The translations under genes were made by a program, and so were the position numbers. 64,000 nt of DNA from Terrimonas ferruginea DSM 30193 (GTDB lineage Bacteria > Bacteroidota > Bacteroidia > Chitinophagales > Chitinophagaceae), in NCBI RefSeq assembly GCF_000425585.1, contig NZ_KE384402.1, positions 66,204 to 130,203 of the forward strand, given 5' to 3'. Below, in pieces: positions 1 through 8,862 of this stretch (its first letter is position 1; each line of letters begins with the position of its first letter). Under the pieces are notes generated by a model, which worked only from the letters and a program-made list of their open reading frames with translations, was not told the origin of the DNA and ran no database searches.

Positions 1-684
1 ACCAACTTCAGTAACTATGTAAAAATGTTTGCCGAATGGAATGGTGTGGAAGTTGTTGGAGAAGGCCGTCCGATGCAGTGTGCCACAGCCGATAATATCA
101 CGATTATCAATTTCGGCATGGGTAGTCCCGGTGCCGCCACGATCATGGACCTGCTGAGTGCTATCGAGCCCAGCGCCGTATTATTTTTAGGTAAATGCGG
201 GGGTTTGAAAAAACGCAACAAGATCGGAGATCTTATTCTGCCTATTGCGGCCATCCGCGGTGAAGGTACTTCCAACGACTACTTCCCTGCAGAAGTGCCT
301 GCCATGCCGGCCTTCGCCCTGCAGAAAGCCGTGTCGACCACCATCCGCGATTATTCCGTAGACTACTGGACAGGAACCGTATATACCACCAACCGCCGTG
401 TGTGGGAACATGATGCAGAGTTCAAAGAATACCTGCAGCAAATCCGCGCCTACGCGATCGACATGGAGACCGCCACCATTTTCACCGTAGGTTTTTATAA
501 CAAGATACCTACCGGCGCACTGCTGCTGGTAAGCGATCAGCCAATGGTACCGGAAGGTGTGAAAACAGAAGAAAGTGACAAAAAAGTAACAGGCAGTTAC
601 GTAGAGACCCATCTGAAAGTCGGCATCGATTCACTGAAACAACTGATTAACGACGGGCTTACGGTACGACATTTGCGTTTTTGA
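1..684 (+). CDS. amn: AMP nucleosidase, 3' part of gene
   Basis: C-terminal 227 codons of an AMP nucleosidase, the cytosolic enzyme that splits AMP into adenine and ribose 5-phosphate. The frame is open from base 1, so the gene starts upstream; the ATG at 25 lies inside the conserved domain and is not the start. The nucleoside-phosphorylase fold shows as the glycine-rich GMGSPGA and FLGKCGGLK segments, the ribose-binding YAIDMETATIF stretch and the SDQPMVPEG loop. The short C-terminal region fits the compact form of Bacteroidota rather than the two-domain E. coli enzyme. A small secreted-protein gene follows 26 bp downstream on the same strand. The family call is firm; AMP versus another purine nucleotide or nucleoside as substrate is from family knowledge. 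Confidence 0.88.
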   Translation, partial: TNFSNYVKMFAEWNGVEVVGEGRPMQCATADNITIINFGMGSPGAATIMDLLSAIEPSAVLFLGKCGGLKKRNKIGDLILPIAAIRGEGTSNDYFPAEVPAMPAFALQKAVSTTIRDYSVDYWTGTVYTTNRRVWEHDAEFKEYLQQIRAYAIDMETATIFTVGFYNKIPTGALLLVSDQPMVPEGVKTEESDKKVTGSYVETHLKVGIDSLKQLINDGLTVRHLRF

Positions 685-710
685 TCGTAACACTTCAAAA
701 AACACATACC

Positions 711-1103
711 ATGAAACTCCTCCTCGTGTTATCTGCTACCCTGGCGCTGACAGCAGGCCAGAAAGGCTGCGGTAAAAAAAAGACGGCCGATCCTGATAAA
801 GTTTATAAAGGCCGCGTGGAAGTAGCGGGCATCTGTTCCAACATTACCATCAAGGTGCTGGATGAAAAAGTGGATACGGCACTGTTCCAGGCCAATTGGA
901 CAGACGAGACCACCGGTAAATCCTATACCAATGTATTTGCCCTGGGCAATCCCTGCGGATTTAACAAAGCCAATGCGGCCACCGATGGCGCGAAAGAATT
1001 TTACTTTAAAATAGATACCGCCAAACAACAGGATTGTGCTGTTTGCATGGCTTATTATCCCGTTCCGCAAAAGCGGGTGAACATAAAAATTGTGACGCCC
1101 TGA
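711..1103 (+). CDS. Small secreted protein of unknown function
   Basis: 130 residues. The start at 711 was chosen over the in-frame ATG at 681 because it begins a clear signal peptide (MKLLLVLSATLALTAG) and avoids overlap with amn. A Cys follows the hydrophobic stretch (QKGCGKKK), but it does not form a standard lipobox, so lipoprotein status is uncertain. The rest has five further Cys in pairs (GICSN, NPCGF, DCAVC), which suggests disulphides in an oxidising compartment. I do not recognise the family. The stop lies 7 bp before the ABC ATPase start, so co-transcription with it is likely. Confidence 0.65.
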   Translation: MKLLLVLSATLALTAGQKGCGKKKTADPDKVYKGRVEVAGICSNITIKVLDEKVDTALFQANWTDETTGKSYTNVFALGNPCGFNKANAATDGAKEFYFKIDTAKQQDCAVCMAYYPVPQKRVNIKIVTP

Positions 1104-1110
1104 TCATTGC

Positions 1111-2817
1111 ATGAAGCCCTTGCTCGATATACAGGATCTGACCATACATTTTTCCGGTGAGCAGGGAGAAATACCGGCATTGCGCCAGGTTTCGCTGACG
1201 GTCAACCGTGGCGAAATCCTCGCATTAGTTGGTGAATCAGGATCAGGCAAATCCGTAACATCGCTTTCCATTCTTCGTTTGTTGCCCACTCCTCCTGCCC
1301 TCTTTAAACAGGGCCAGATACTTTATTCGCCTGACGGCGAAAAACAAACGGATCTGCTGAAAGAATCTGCCGATGCCATGCAGCAATTGCGCGGCAATCA
1401 TATCAGCATGATCTTCCAGGAACCAATGACCTCGCTCAACCCTGTGTATACCTGCGGGCAGCAGGTAGCGGAAGCCTTGCGCTTACATAAAAATCTTTCC
1501 GCACAGGAAGCACGCGGGCAAACACTTTACTGGTTCGAACGTGTGAAACTTCCGAATCCCGCGGCGATCTACGACCGTTTTCCGCATCAGCTCAGCGGCG
1601 GGCAAAAACAACGGGTGATGATCGCAATGGCGATGTGTTGTCATCCATCACTCCTGATCTGCGATGAGCCTACTACGGCGCTGGATGTGACCGTTCAGAA
1701 AACGATCCTGCAACTGATCCGGGAATTGCAGCAGGAATCGGGCATGGGCGTTATTTTTATTACGCACGATCTTGGCGTGGTGGCGGAAGTAGCCGATCGC
1801 GCGGCCGTGATGTATCGCGGAGAAATTGTAGAAAGCGGCCCGGTGCGCCAATTGTTTACCACCCCTTCTCATCCTTATACACAGGCATTGCTGGCCTGCC
1901 GCCCGGTGAATCATCCCCGGGGTAAACGATTGCCGGTGGTGAGTGATTTTATGGGAAATGAAAAACAGCCGCAACCAATAGTCATTGATAATTCACCCGA
2001 AAAAAAAGCAACTGCACCAGAACCATTACTGAAAGTAGAAGACCTTTCCGTTTGGTTTCCTATAAAGAAATCATTCTGGGGTAAACCATTGCAGTTTACC
2101 CGTGCCGTGGATGAAGTGAGTTTCGATGTATACAAGGGAGAAACGCTCGGGTTGGTTGGCGAAAGTGGTTGCGGCAAAACAACATTGGGCCGCACGCTGC
2201 TGCGGCTGATAGAACCTACTTCCGGCAAAATATTTTACAATGGTGAAGAACTCACCGCGCGTTCCGGTAAATCCCTGCAAAGCATGCGGCGCGATATCCA
2301 GATCATTTTCCAGGACCCCTATTCGTCACTGAATCCGCGCTTAACGATCGGCAGTGCCATTGCCGAACCTATGCGTGTGCATGGCATTGGCAGCAGCGAC
2401 AAAGACCGTCGTGACAAAGTAATCGATCTGCTGGAAAAAGTGAACCTGAAAGCGGAACATTACAACCGTTATCCGCATGAATTTTCCGGCGGGCAGCGTC
2501 AACGCATCGTAATCGCCCGTGCGCTTGGATTGAACCCTTCTTTTATTATTTGTGATGAATCCGTATCGGCGCTCGACGTGAGCGTGCAGGCGCAGGTATT
2601 GAACCTGCTCAACGATCTGAAGAAAGAATACGGCTTCACGGTGATTTTCATCTCACATGATCTCTCCGTAGTGCGTTATATCAGCGACCGGATCCTGGTA
2701 ATGAACCGTGGAAGAATAGAAGAGATCGGCAATGCGGATGACGTTTATCTCTCGCCGCAATCTTCCTATACGCGTCAACTGATCGCTTCCATTCCCAAAG
2801 GTTTGCCGGCCTCGTAA
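1111..2817 (+). CDS. Tandem-domain ABC transporter ATPase, dipeptide/oligopeptide (DppD-DppF/YejF) type
   Basis: 568 residues with two complete ABC domains in one chain, energising import of peptides or similar solutes at the inner membrane. Domain 1 has Walker A GESGSGKS (residues 41-48), signature LSGGQ near 160 and Walker [13 protein letters not shown]. Domain 2 has Walker A GESGCGKT (near 350-357), signature FSGGQ and [12 protein letters not shown], with Ser in place of the usual Pro after the Walker B Glu. Each domain ends with the oligopeptide-transporter C-terminal extension ([23 protein letters not shown]). This DppD-DppF fusion matches YejF/GsiA. No permease or binding-protein gene is adjacent, so the partners must lie elsewhere. 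The gene is convergent with the TraB-like gene, 2 bp away. Confidence 0.9.
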   Translation: MKPLLDIQDLTIHFSGEQGEIPALRQVSLTVNRGEILALVGESGSGKSVTSLSILRLLPTPPALFKQGQILYSPDGEKQTDLLKESADAMQQLRGNHISMIFQEPMTSLNPVYTCGQQVAEALRLHKNLSAQEARGQTLYWFERVKLPNPAAIYDRFPHQLSGGQKQRVMIAMAMCCHPSLLICDEPTTALDVTVQKTILQLIRELQQESGMGVIFITHDLGVVAEVADRAAVMYRGEIVESGPVRQLFTTPSHPYTQALLACRPVNHPRGKRLPVVSDFMGNEKQPQPIVIDNSPEKKATAPEPLLKVEDLSVWFPIKKSFWGKPLQFTRAVDEVSFDVYKGETLGLVGESGCGKTTLGRTLLRLIEPTSGKIFYNGEELTARSGKSLQSMRRDIQIIFQDPYSSLNPRLTIGSAIAEPMRVHGIGSSDKDRRDKVIDLLEKVNLKAEHYNRYPHEFSGGQRQRIVIARALGLNPSFIICDESVSALDVSVQAQVLNLLNDLKKEYGFTVIFISHDLSVVRYISDRILVMNRGRIEEIGNADDVYLSPQSSYTRQLIASIPKGLPAS

Positions 2818-2819
2818 TC

Positions 2820-5800
2820 TCAATCATCTTCCGGCATCATCGAGCGCAAATACCCCATGTCCAGGTCTGAACGTCCGTAGAAAAATTCTGCGCTTTTGCG
2901 AAGCGAATATTCCAGTTTCCGCAATTGTTTTTTCAATTGTGCGGCTACCGGTTCTTCCGATTCATTCTTCAACTTAGTAGCGGTCATCTCCGTAAAGTCG
3001 GCCCAATCGTCGGTTTCTTTTTGAATCGTGTATTCATCGAAATGAAGGCTGTCTTTGATCATCGGACCAACGATCGCCAGTTTCCAGCCGAAATCATCTT
3101 TCTTGGCTCTGTAGCGGAAAAAATAAACTTCTGTTTCGCGGCCACTGATTTTCATGGGGAGTTTGTCGATATAGGCGATGGAATCCGGCAGCTCCGAGCT
3201 GTTGTCCATGATCAACCGGCTCTTGGCTAATTTTACTTTATTAAAAGATGTTGCCGGAAACACAGCCGCTTCTTTTTTTATCTCACGGAGATCTCTGTAT
3301 AACTCATAAGCGAACAGTTCATCGTCTGCAAACCTTTTCACCAATGAATCCGGGTAAGGTTTGTTGTTGCGGATCAGTTGCAGCAAAGTGTTATAGCGCA
3401 CGCGTGAGTTGGAAGACCGGAGCATCTGATCGAAGAGCCCGGGCACTTGCGCATTTTTATCCCAATAAGGCAGCAGCAAGGTGGCATACAATTCAAGTTT
3501 CTCATTGCCATAATCGACGTTGACGCGTGCGGCGAGGCCGGTCTCTTCGATTGCAGCCTCCTCTTTTCCCTGTTCTACCTGGCGGATAGCTTTCTGCTGA
3601 TCCTGGATAGCCTGGCGTTTAACTTCCTGGCGGGCTTTGAGCAAAAACTTAGGCATGTATTCTTTGTACTCTTTTGCCTTTACCAGGTTGCTGTCTACCA
3701 TTTCACGGAGGATCGACATAACGGGTTTCTCGTAATCATCGAGATTCAGCAAGGGCAGCAGATCGGGAAGAATGGTTCTGGCGAGTTGAATGGAATCGGT
3801 AACATCGCTGAGAAAGGAACCCGCATCGCCCCGCAGGTATTTTTTCACCAATACGTCAGACAAACGGCTGTATTTAGACAAATTCCTGCGAATGTTATAA
3901 TTCATGTACGGACTATAATCTTCGTTGGCGGAGGCCATCAACACAGGAGGATCGGCTACGACGATATCCCTGAATTTTTTAAATGAATAAGTTGTTTTCT
4001 GATCGACCATGGCCGAGAGCACTGCCTGTTGCAGGTCGAGTGTATCGCCTGCCGCCGTGTACAATTCAGCCAGGAAATCCGTGGCTGGTTTGGCCTGGAT
4101 ATTACCCAGCGAACCGATGAAGGATTTTTTGGTATCGAGGTACTTTTTGTCTTTCCAGTTGAGCCCAGCTATTGCGCGGCGGATGTTGGGAATATCTTCT
4201 TCAAACAATTTCACATCGTCTACTTTTTTCAATGCGCGTTTGCGGCGGATACTGTCTTCGCTGAAAAAATCTTCGAAGAAATATTTTCCTTTTTTCTCAT
4301 AAGGGTTGAAGCCTTTGAGTGTATCGGCGGGCGTGAATGTATCGAAGAAGCTGCGGATAAATGAGCTTGCCTGTAAAGTATCCGTTTCGGCAGCGAGTAC
4401 AAAAGAAACACCATTGCCGATAAAAGCTTTTCGGCGCAACATGCGGCTGCTGCCGGAATCAGACAGATGTATCTCGATCGACTTCATGCCATTGGCGAGC
4501 TTCTGTTGTTGTTTGTACCGGACGATCCAGTTGCTGTCGAGTCCTTTGCTCAGATCATATTCATCTTCGAGGCGGCTGCTATCCGGCGTATAGTAATAAC
4601 GTTGTGTTTTGGAAAAAATAACCAGGATCTTTTCGCCTGTGCTGTCGCTGGCGATGGTGTTCACTCTCGACATACCTTCTTCCAATTGATTCTCTTCCGA
4701 CTCGTCCACCTCGCGTGCATAGTTTTTCAACACATTGATCAGTTCCAGCTTTTCCTTTTTCTGTGTAGGGAAAACGGGCGACTGTACGCGATAGTATAGG
4801 TTGGTATCGACGCGTTCCGTTGCGGCTGCGTACAACAATGGTTTGATCTGGAACGACTCCAGGAATTGCTGCAGGCGCGGATTGTCTTTTTTGCCTCTTG
4901 CAAGGATCATATAGTAATGCGGGCCTTTGATCAGGTAGCGTGTTTTCAGTACGCCGCCCTGTACATCGCGGTATTGCACATCAAGTGCGGGGTAACCCTG
5001 GTAATTGAATTGTTTGCGGCTGACCTGGCTGTCGATGAATTTGGAAGTGGCAAAGCTTTCTTCCATTAAACCAAGATCAAAAGTGTCTTCTTCCGCGAAA
5101 TTGAGGTTATGGATATCCATCCGTATAACGCGGTAGTTGGTTTGTGTGGCAGAATCTTCCGCATCGAAGAACCATGTATCGTTTGCCTTTACATGTGGTG
5201 TATGCGGGAATGTAGCGGTAAAACCACCGGTTGGTGGTGTATACTGCACCCAGCTATTGTTAGCAGGTTTGAAGTTGCGGAACTGAATGCTGTTGAAGAA
5301 ACGCTCGGCTTCCGTTCCTTTCTGTACGTAATCGGCATTGCCGCTCATTTTGAAGAACACCAGTTCAAAAGGTGTAATGAAAATACGGTAGCGTTGTACA
5401 TCGCCGCGGCGTGTTTTGTTGGTGACATCGATATGGCGGTAACCATTGAGGCGGCCGGAGGAACGTTCGAGAATGCGACCGGGAATATTTTCATACAGCA
5501 TGCTGTCGATCTTCTGCTGTACGGTTTCCAAAGAATGACCCCAAAGCCACGGGCTATAAGGAACGCGCGTAACCACATAGTAACTGCCATTGGCCATATC
5601 GGCGAACTGACGGAAGTTGTCTCCGCGGCTGGTCTCGGCTTCGTATAACTTACCGGGTACGTCCACGCGATAGAAACTGTCGGGTGCAAACTGTGCAGAG
5701 AAAGTAACAGGTACGCGGATCTTTTCCACGCTGGCTTTAAAGTCGCTGTTGCGTGCGCCCATCTTAACGGGCCGGAGTGTATACCCTTTGCGGCGGAGCA

Positions 5801-6659
5801 GTTCGATAACACCGCGCTGACCGGGAAGATGCGCTGCGCCGACACCTACAAACAATGAAGCGTTGGTACGCAAAATGGAATCGATATTATCGGCCTGAAT
5901 CTCGTTGCGGCGGTACAGGAACTTTTCGTCGAATGCTTCGGACTGGCTGTTGACTTTATTGATGGTATCGAGGAGATCAAGGTTGCCGCTTCTGTAGGCG
6001 TCCTGGAGTTTACCGGAAGAGAAAGCGTCATCGTAATCGTAGCTGCGCGATTTGCGGTTATTTTTTTCTTTCGCAGCATCTTTATAAGCTTCCATCATGA
6101 GGCGCATGCTTTCGGCGTAGGACTCCACGCCGGCTACTCTTTTTCCCCATTTCTTACCGCACTGGTAGATGTGCATATCGAGATAAGTATCCTCTTCGAA
6201 ATCGCTGGAGCGATCGCCGTAGGAACGGTAGAGCAGGTTATTGATGACGGACGGTGAACTGGAAAGTATCTGTTGAATAGACTTCTCGTACTTCTCAAAA
6301 CTGAGTGAGCTCTGGCGGAGATAATCATTGAAGCCGCCGCCGCCGCTGCCTCCCATCATACCGAGATAATCGGACTGACTGAGATCGTAGCGGCTCATGT
6401 CTTCCTGCCAGGATTCGGGATTGGTTTCGAGGGCCACTACATCGGCATTACGGATGCCGAGATAAAAAGAGTCGGAAAGATTGAAAGCCAGTTTGCTGCT
6501 GACGTGCATCGTGCCAAAGAGGTAGGATGTTTTTTTCATTCCGTTACCGCTGATCTCCCAGAGGAGGCTGGGATATTTATCGGGCTTAACTGTTTGAGAA
6601 AAACCAAGGGTACCAATAACAGACAACAACAGACAAAACAAGGCTCGCTTCAAATACAT
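2820..6659 (-). CDS. Giant TraB/GumN-family protein (secreted or periplasmic)
   Basis: 1279 residues. The start at 6659 gives a signal peptide (MYLKRALFCLLLSVIGTLGFSQ); the upstream in-frame ATG at 6737 would add 26 residues before it. Residues about 35-330 are a TraB/PrgY/GumN domain: LLWEISGNG, SYLFGTMHV near the start (the conserved GT-H motif), DVVALETNPE, and the closing SLFVGVGAAHLPG. This family is a metal-dependent peptidase-like fold (compare Tiki). The remaining roughly 950 residues are unassigned; they include beta-rich repeats (VPVTFSAQFAPDSFYRVDVPG, YTPPTGGFTATFPHTPHV) and a long helical, HEAT-like tail. Usual family members are about 300-400 residues, so this is an unusually large architecture. 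The function is unknown. Confidence 0.7.
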   Translation of the reverse strand: MYLKRALFCLLLSVIGTLGFSQTVKPDKYPSLLWEISGNGMKKTSYLFGTMHVSSKLAFNLSDSFYLGIRNADVVALETNPESWQEDMSRYDLSQSDYLGMMGGSGGGGFNDYLRQSSLSFEKYEKSIQQILSSSPSVINNLLYRSYGDRSSDFEEDTYLDMHIYQCGKKWGKRVAGVESYAESMRLMMEAYKDAAKEKNNRKSRSYDYDDAFSSGKLQDAYRSGNLDLLDTINKVNSQSEAFDEKFLYRRNEIQADNIDSILRTNASLFVGVGAAHLPGQRGVIELLRRKGYTLRPVKMGARNSDFKASVEKIRVPVTFSAQFAPDSFYRVDVPGKLYEAETSRGDNFRQFADMANGSYYVVTRVPYSPWLWGHSLETVQQKIDSMLYENIPGRILERSSGRLNGYRHIDVTNKTRRGDVQRYRIFITPFELVFFKMSGNADYVQKGTEAERFFNSIQFRNFKPANNSWVQYTPPTGGFTATFPHTPHVKANDTWFFDAEDSATQTNYRVIRMDIHNLNFAEEDTFDLGLMEESFATSKFIDSQVSRKQFNYQGYPALDVQYRDVQGGVLKTRYLIKGPHYYMILARGKKDNPRLQQFLESFQIKPLLYAAATERVDTNLYYRVQSPVFPTQKKEKLELINVLKNYAREVDESEENQLEEGMSRVNTIASDSTGEKILVIFSKTQRYYYTPDSSRLEDEYDLSKGLDSNWIVRYKQQQKLANGMKSIEIHLSDSGSSRMLRRKAFIGNGVSFVLAAETDTLQASSFIRSFFDTFTPADTLKGFNPYEKKGKYFFEDFFSEDSIRRKRALKKVDDVKLFEEDIPNIRRAIAGLNWKDKKYLDTKKSFIGSLGNIQAKPATDFLAELYTAAGDTLDLQQAVLSAMVDQKTTYSFKKFRDIVVADPPVLMASANEDYSPYMNYNIRRNLSKYSRLSDVLVKKYLRGDAGSFLSDVTDSIQLARTILPDLLPLLNLDDYEKPVMSILREMVDSNLVKAKEYKEYMPKFLLKARQEVKRQAIQDQQKAIRQVEQGKEEAAIEETGLAARVNVDYGNEKLELYATLLLPYWDKNAQVPGLFDQMLRSSNSRVRYNTLLQLIRNNKPYPDSLVKRFADDELFAYELYRDLREIKKEAAVFPATSFNKVKLAKSRLIMDNSSELPDSIAYIDKLPMKISGRETEVYFFRYRAKKDDFGWKLAIVGPMIKDSLHFDEYTIQKETDDWADFTEMTATKLKNESEEPVAAQLKKQLRKLEYSLRKSAEFFYGRSDLDMGYLRSMMPEDD

Positions 6660-6836
6660 ACGGAGGCTTTTGGTAGATCGTAAAAGTAAGATGCGTTTTG
6701 AGAAAAAAGACATAAAAAAAGCCAGGGCATGGGGCATCGGGCTGACTGGCCGTTTACTACGGTTCTTTAATAATCAACAAATTGAGAGCAAAAATGTTAC
6801 CGGAAAAAAACTGGCTGCTTTAGTAACTAAATTTAG

Positions 6837-6844
6837 TAACTTTG
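6837..6844 (+). promoter_or_regulatory. -7 promoter box TAACTTTG upstream of queA
   Basis: An exact match to TAnnTTTG, inside the second copy of a direct repeat TTTAGTAACT (6819-6828 and 6832-6841, 13-bp period). Transcription starting near 6848-6851 would give a leader of about 160 nt before queA. The direct repeat could be an operator. No clear -33 TTTG is seen. Confidence 0.55.
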
Positions 6845-6854
6845 CACACTTTCG

Positions 6855-6989
6855 GTATACCGTGTTAACGGTATACTCAGACAAGGCCCGGTGCCGTAAG
6901 ACCGGGGATTGCCTTTCTGTTCCGGCTACCATTGGGTAGCGGTCATTGTGAAGTCCATTCCCTGCCTGCGCCGGTCTGCGTCGTCAGAC
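6855..6989 (+). promoter_or_regulatory. Structured 5' leader of queA with four hairpins and competing pairings
   Basis: Four inverted repeats follow one another: 6855-6863 with 6868-6876 (9 bp, loop GTTA); 6887-6892 with 6901-6906 (CCCGGT/ACCGGG); 6925-6930 with 6935-6940 (GCTACC/GGTAGC, loop ATTG); 6974-6978 with 6985-6989 (GTCTG/CAGAC). GTCTG at 6974-6978 can instead pair with an identical CAGAC at 6878-6882, closing a roughly 100-nt domain. That mutually exclusive pairing is switch-like. I do not recognise a known riboswitch or the 4.5S, 6S, tmRNA or RNase P motifs in it. It may be a cis-regulatory leader or a short independent ncRNA. Confidence 0.45.
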
Positions 6990-7011
6990 ACCTAAATACA
7001 CTTATTAACGC

Positions 7012-8061
7012 ATGAAGCTTTCACAATTTCGTTTTGACCTTCCTTTAAACCTTATTGCGCAAAACCCGGCTAAAAAACGCGAGGACGCCCGTATGATGGT
7101 TGTTCACCGTCATACCGGCCAGATCGAAAACAAGCACTTCCGGGATATCCTCGATTATTTCGACGACAAGGATGTATTTGTGGTAAACAACACCAAAGTG
7201 TTTCCCGCGCGCATGTATGGCCGTAAGGAAAAAACAGGTGCTAAGATCGAAGTGTTCCTGCTGCGCGAGCTGAACAAGCCGAACCGCCTGTGGGATGTAA
7301 TTGTTGACCCGGCCCGTAAGATCCGCGTTGGCAACAAGCTTTATTTCGGCGACCAGGAAGACCTGGTAGCAGAAGTGATCGACAACACCACCAGCCGTGG
7401 ACGTACCATCCGTTTCCTGTGGGACGGCAGTGAGGAAGAGTTCCGTGCGCAACTGGAAAAACTGGGTGAAACTCCCCTGCCCAAATACATTAAGCGCAAA
7501 CCCGATGAAGAAGATAAAGAACGCTACCAGACTGTATATGCGAAGCACGAAGGTGCGGTAGCGGCTCCTACTGCCGGTCTGCACTTCAGCCGCGAGCTGA
7601 TCAAGCGTCTTGAGATCAAAGGTGTGCGTTTTGCAGAAGTAACACTGCATACAGGTTTGGGTACATTCCGTCCTATTGAAGTGGAAGACCTGAGCAAGCA
7701 TAAAATGGACGCGGAATATTACCGCATTGATGAGGCGTCCTGCAAGATCGTTAACCGCGCGAAAGAATATGGTCACCGTATCTGTTCTATCGGTACAACC
7801 ACGATGCGTGCAATGGAGTCCTCGTTTACGGCGCAGAAGCTGTTGAAGCCTTCTGAAGGATGGACCAACATGTTCATTCATCCGCCTTACGAATTCAACA
7901 TTGCGGATTCACTGGTAACGAATTTTCACCTGCCTAAGACGAGCCTGCTGATCATGACCTGTGCATTTGCAGGTTATGAGCTGGCCATGGAAGCTTATAA
8001 AAAAGCAATCAAGGACAAGTATCGCTTCTTCAGTTATGGCGATGCCCTCCTGGTTATCTGA
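7012..8061 (+). CDS. queA: S-adenosylmethionine:tRNA ribosyltransferase-isomerase
   Basis: 349 residues, full length. QueA transfers the ribosyl moiety of SAM to preQ1-modified tRNA, giving epoxyqueuosine at wobble position 34. The sequence shows the conserved N-terminus ([20 protein letters not shown], then REDARMMV), [11 protein letters not shown], the central [10 protein letters not shown] motif near residue 185, [13 protein letters not shown] and the C-terminal [17 protein letters not shown]. The start codon at 7012 matches the family N-terminus. The gene stands alone behind a long structured leader and ends in a strong intrinsic terminator 7 bp after the stop, so it is probably monocistronic. 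Confidence 0.97.
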   Translation: MKLSQFRFDLPLNLIAQNPAKKREDARMMVVHRHTGQIENKHFRDILDYFDDKDVFVVNNTKVFPARMYGRKEKTGAKIEVFLLRELNKPNRLWDVIVDPARKIRVGNKLYFGDQEDLVAEVIDNTTSRGRTIRFLWDGSEEEFRAQLEKLGETPLPKYIKRKPDEEDKERYQTVYAKHEGAVAAPTAGLHFSRELIKRLEIKGVRFAEVTLHTGLGTFRPIEVEDLSKHKMDAEYYRIDEASCKIVNRAKEYGHRICSIGTTTMRAMESSFTAQKLLKPSEGWTNMFIHPPYEFNIADSLVTNFHLPKTSLLIMTCAFAGYELAMEAYKKAIKDKYRFFSYGDALLVI

Positions 8062-8067
8062 TTATCA

Positions 8068-8096
8068 AGCCCGTTTCTTAGAAACGGGCTTTTTTT
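8068..8096 (+). terminator. Intrinsic terminator of queA
   Basis: Perfect 10-bp stem AGCCCGTTTC/GAAACGGGCT with loop TTA, followed by a run of seven T. It is a classic Rho-independent terminator. Confidence 0.93.
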
Positions 8097-8192
8097 GCCT
8101 GGTTGTGTAAAAGCTGTTACCGGCGCATCCTGTGTTGGGGTTTAACACCCTGCTAAGACAAAATTTTGTAAATTCATACTAAATGTCAACAC

Positions 8193-8648
8193 ATGAAAAG
8201 AGCGTTACTCATTGTGATGGCCTGCGGTCTGTTCCTGGCTGCTGAAGCACAGAAACAGGAGCGGGCGCTTACCAGAAATGAAGAACTGAACCGGGCCTAT
8301 TGCCGTGGCTTATTCGCCAGTGCAGACGGAACTTTTTTCGACATGATGGATCCGAAAGTGTCGGCAGGCAGTCAGGGGTTTATGAATATCCTGGATTTCC
8401 TGGAAGGCCGGGTGCCGAATCTGACGCTCAGGAAGGGAGAAGACTTTCTACGGGTGCCCTACATACGTGGTAACAGGGCTTCTATATTTTTAAATGAGAT
8501 TCCGATAAATCCGGGTATGCTTACCGGTATTCCGATTACGGATGTAGCGATGATCAAAGTGATTCGCGGGCCGTTTGCCGGTGGCGCGGGTTCGGCTACC
8601 GGTGGGGCGGTAGCGATTTATACGATTAACTCGGATAGCGAGGAGTGA
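8193..8648 (+). CDS. Stand-alone TonB-receptor plug-domain protein
   Basis: 151 residues with a signal peptide (MKRALLIVMACGLFLAAEAQ). Residues about 55-145 match the plug domain of TonB-dependent receptors: GFMNILDFLEGRVPNL, VPYIRGNRASIFLNEIPI, then the plug-closing pattern VAMIKVIRGPFAGGAGSATGGAVAIYT. No beta-barrel follows: the frame stops right after the plug and the next 200 bp are repeats. Full receptors have 700-1000 residues, so this is either a free-standing plug (possibly a periplasmic accessory of receptors or of the SusC type) or the surviving front of a decayed receptor. The clean stop and signal peptide favour a real small protein. Confidence 0.72.
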   Translation: MKRALLIVMACGLFLAAEAQKQERALTRNEELNRAYCRGLFASADGTFFDMMDPKVSAGSQGFMNILDFLEGRVPNLTLRKGEDFLRVPYIRGNRASIFLNEIPINPGMLTGIPITDVAMIKVIRGPFAGGAGSATGGAVAIYTINSDSEE

Positions 8649-8692
8649 ATGGTGAATCGTCAATCGTCAATGGTGAATCGTCAATCGTGAAT
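8646..8692. repeat. Intergenic degenerate heptad repeat (GTGAATN/GTCAATN)
   Basis: About six 7-bp units alternating GTGAATC/GTGAATG and GTCAATC/GTCAATG, starting on the stop codon of the plug-domain gene. Read on the other strand the unit is ATTGACN/ATTCACN, the same as at 21.2, 23.3, 26.05, 26.47 and 29.5 kb. Confidence 0.75.
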
Positions 8693-8783
8693 AAACATCC
8701 CGCAGTTGTGGGGCTGATTCGTGCAATTCGAGGGCTTTAGGAGGCGCGTTCGGGAGCTACGCTGTTTGACTTATTACTTAAAA

Positions 8784-8806
8784 CACTTCGATAAGCTGAG
8801 TGCACC
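8784..8806. repeat. TTCGATAAGCTGAGTG-type dispersed repeat
   Basis: The stretch CACTTCGATAAGCTGAGTG, followed by CACC, resembles a TTCGACAAGCTCAGTG-like intergenic repeat I know from many Bacteroidota genomes. A single copy is seen here, so the family assignment rests on recognition only. Confidence 0.4.
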
Positions 8807-8862
8807 GCTTATAACGGCTGTTTAACTTCTATCTTATACCTTATTCCTTACGCTTTAAATGC

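Noticed and set aside
6670-6939. 89-codon plus-strand frame upstream of queA
   Set aside because: It covers the promoter and structured leader and has no domain-like sequence; the hairpins and -7 box explain the region better.
6855-6989. queA leader as 6S RNA, 4.5S SRP RNA or a known preQ1/SAM riboswitch
   Set aside because: The SRP GGAAGCAGCC-type core, the 6S open bubble and the known aptamer cores are not seen; only unassigned hairpins are supported.
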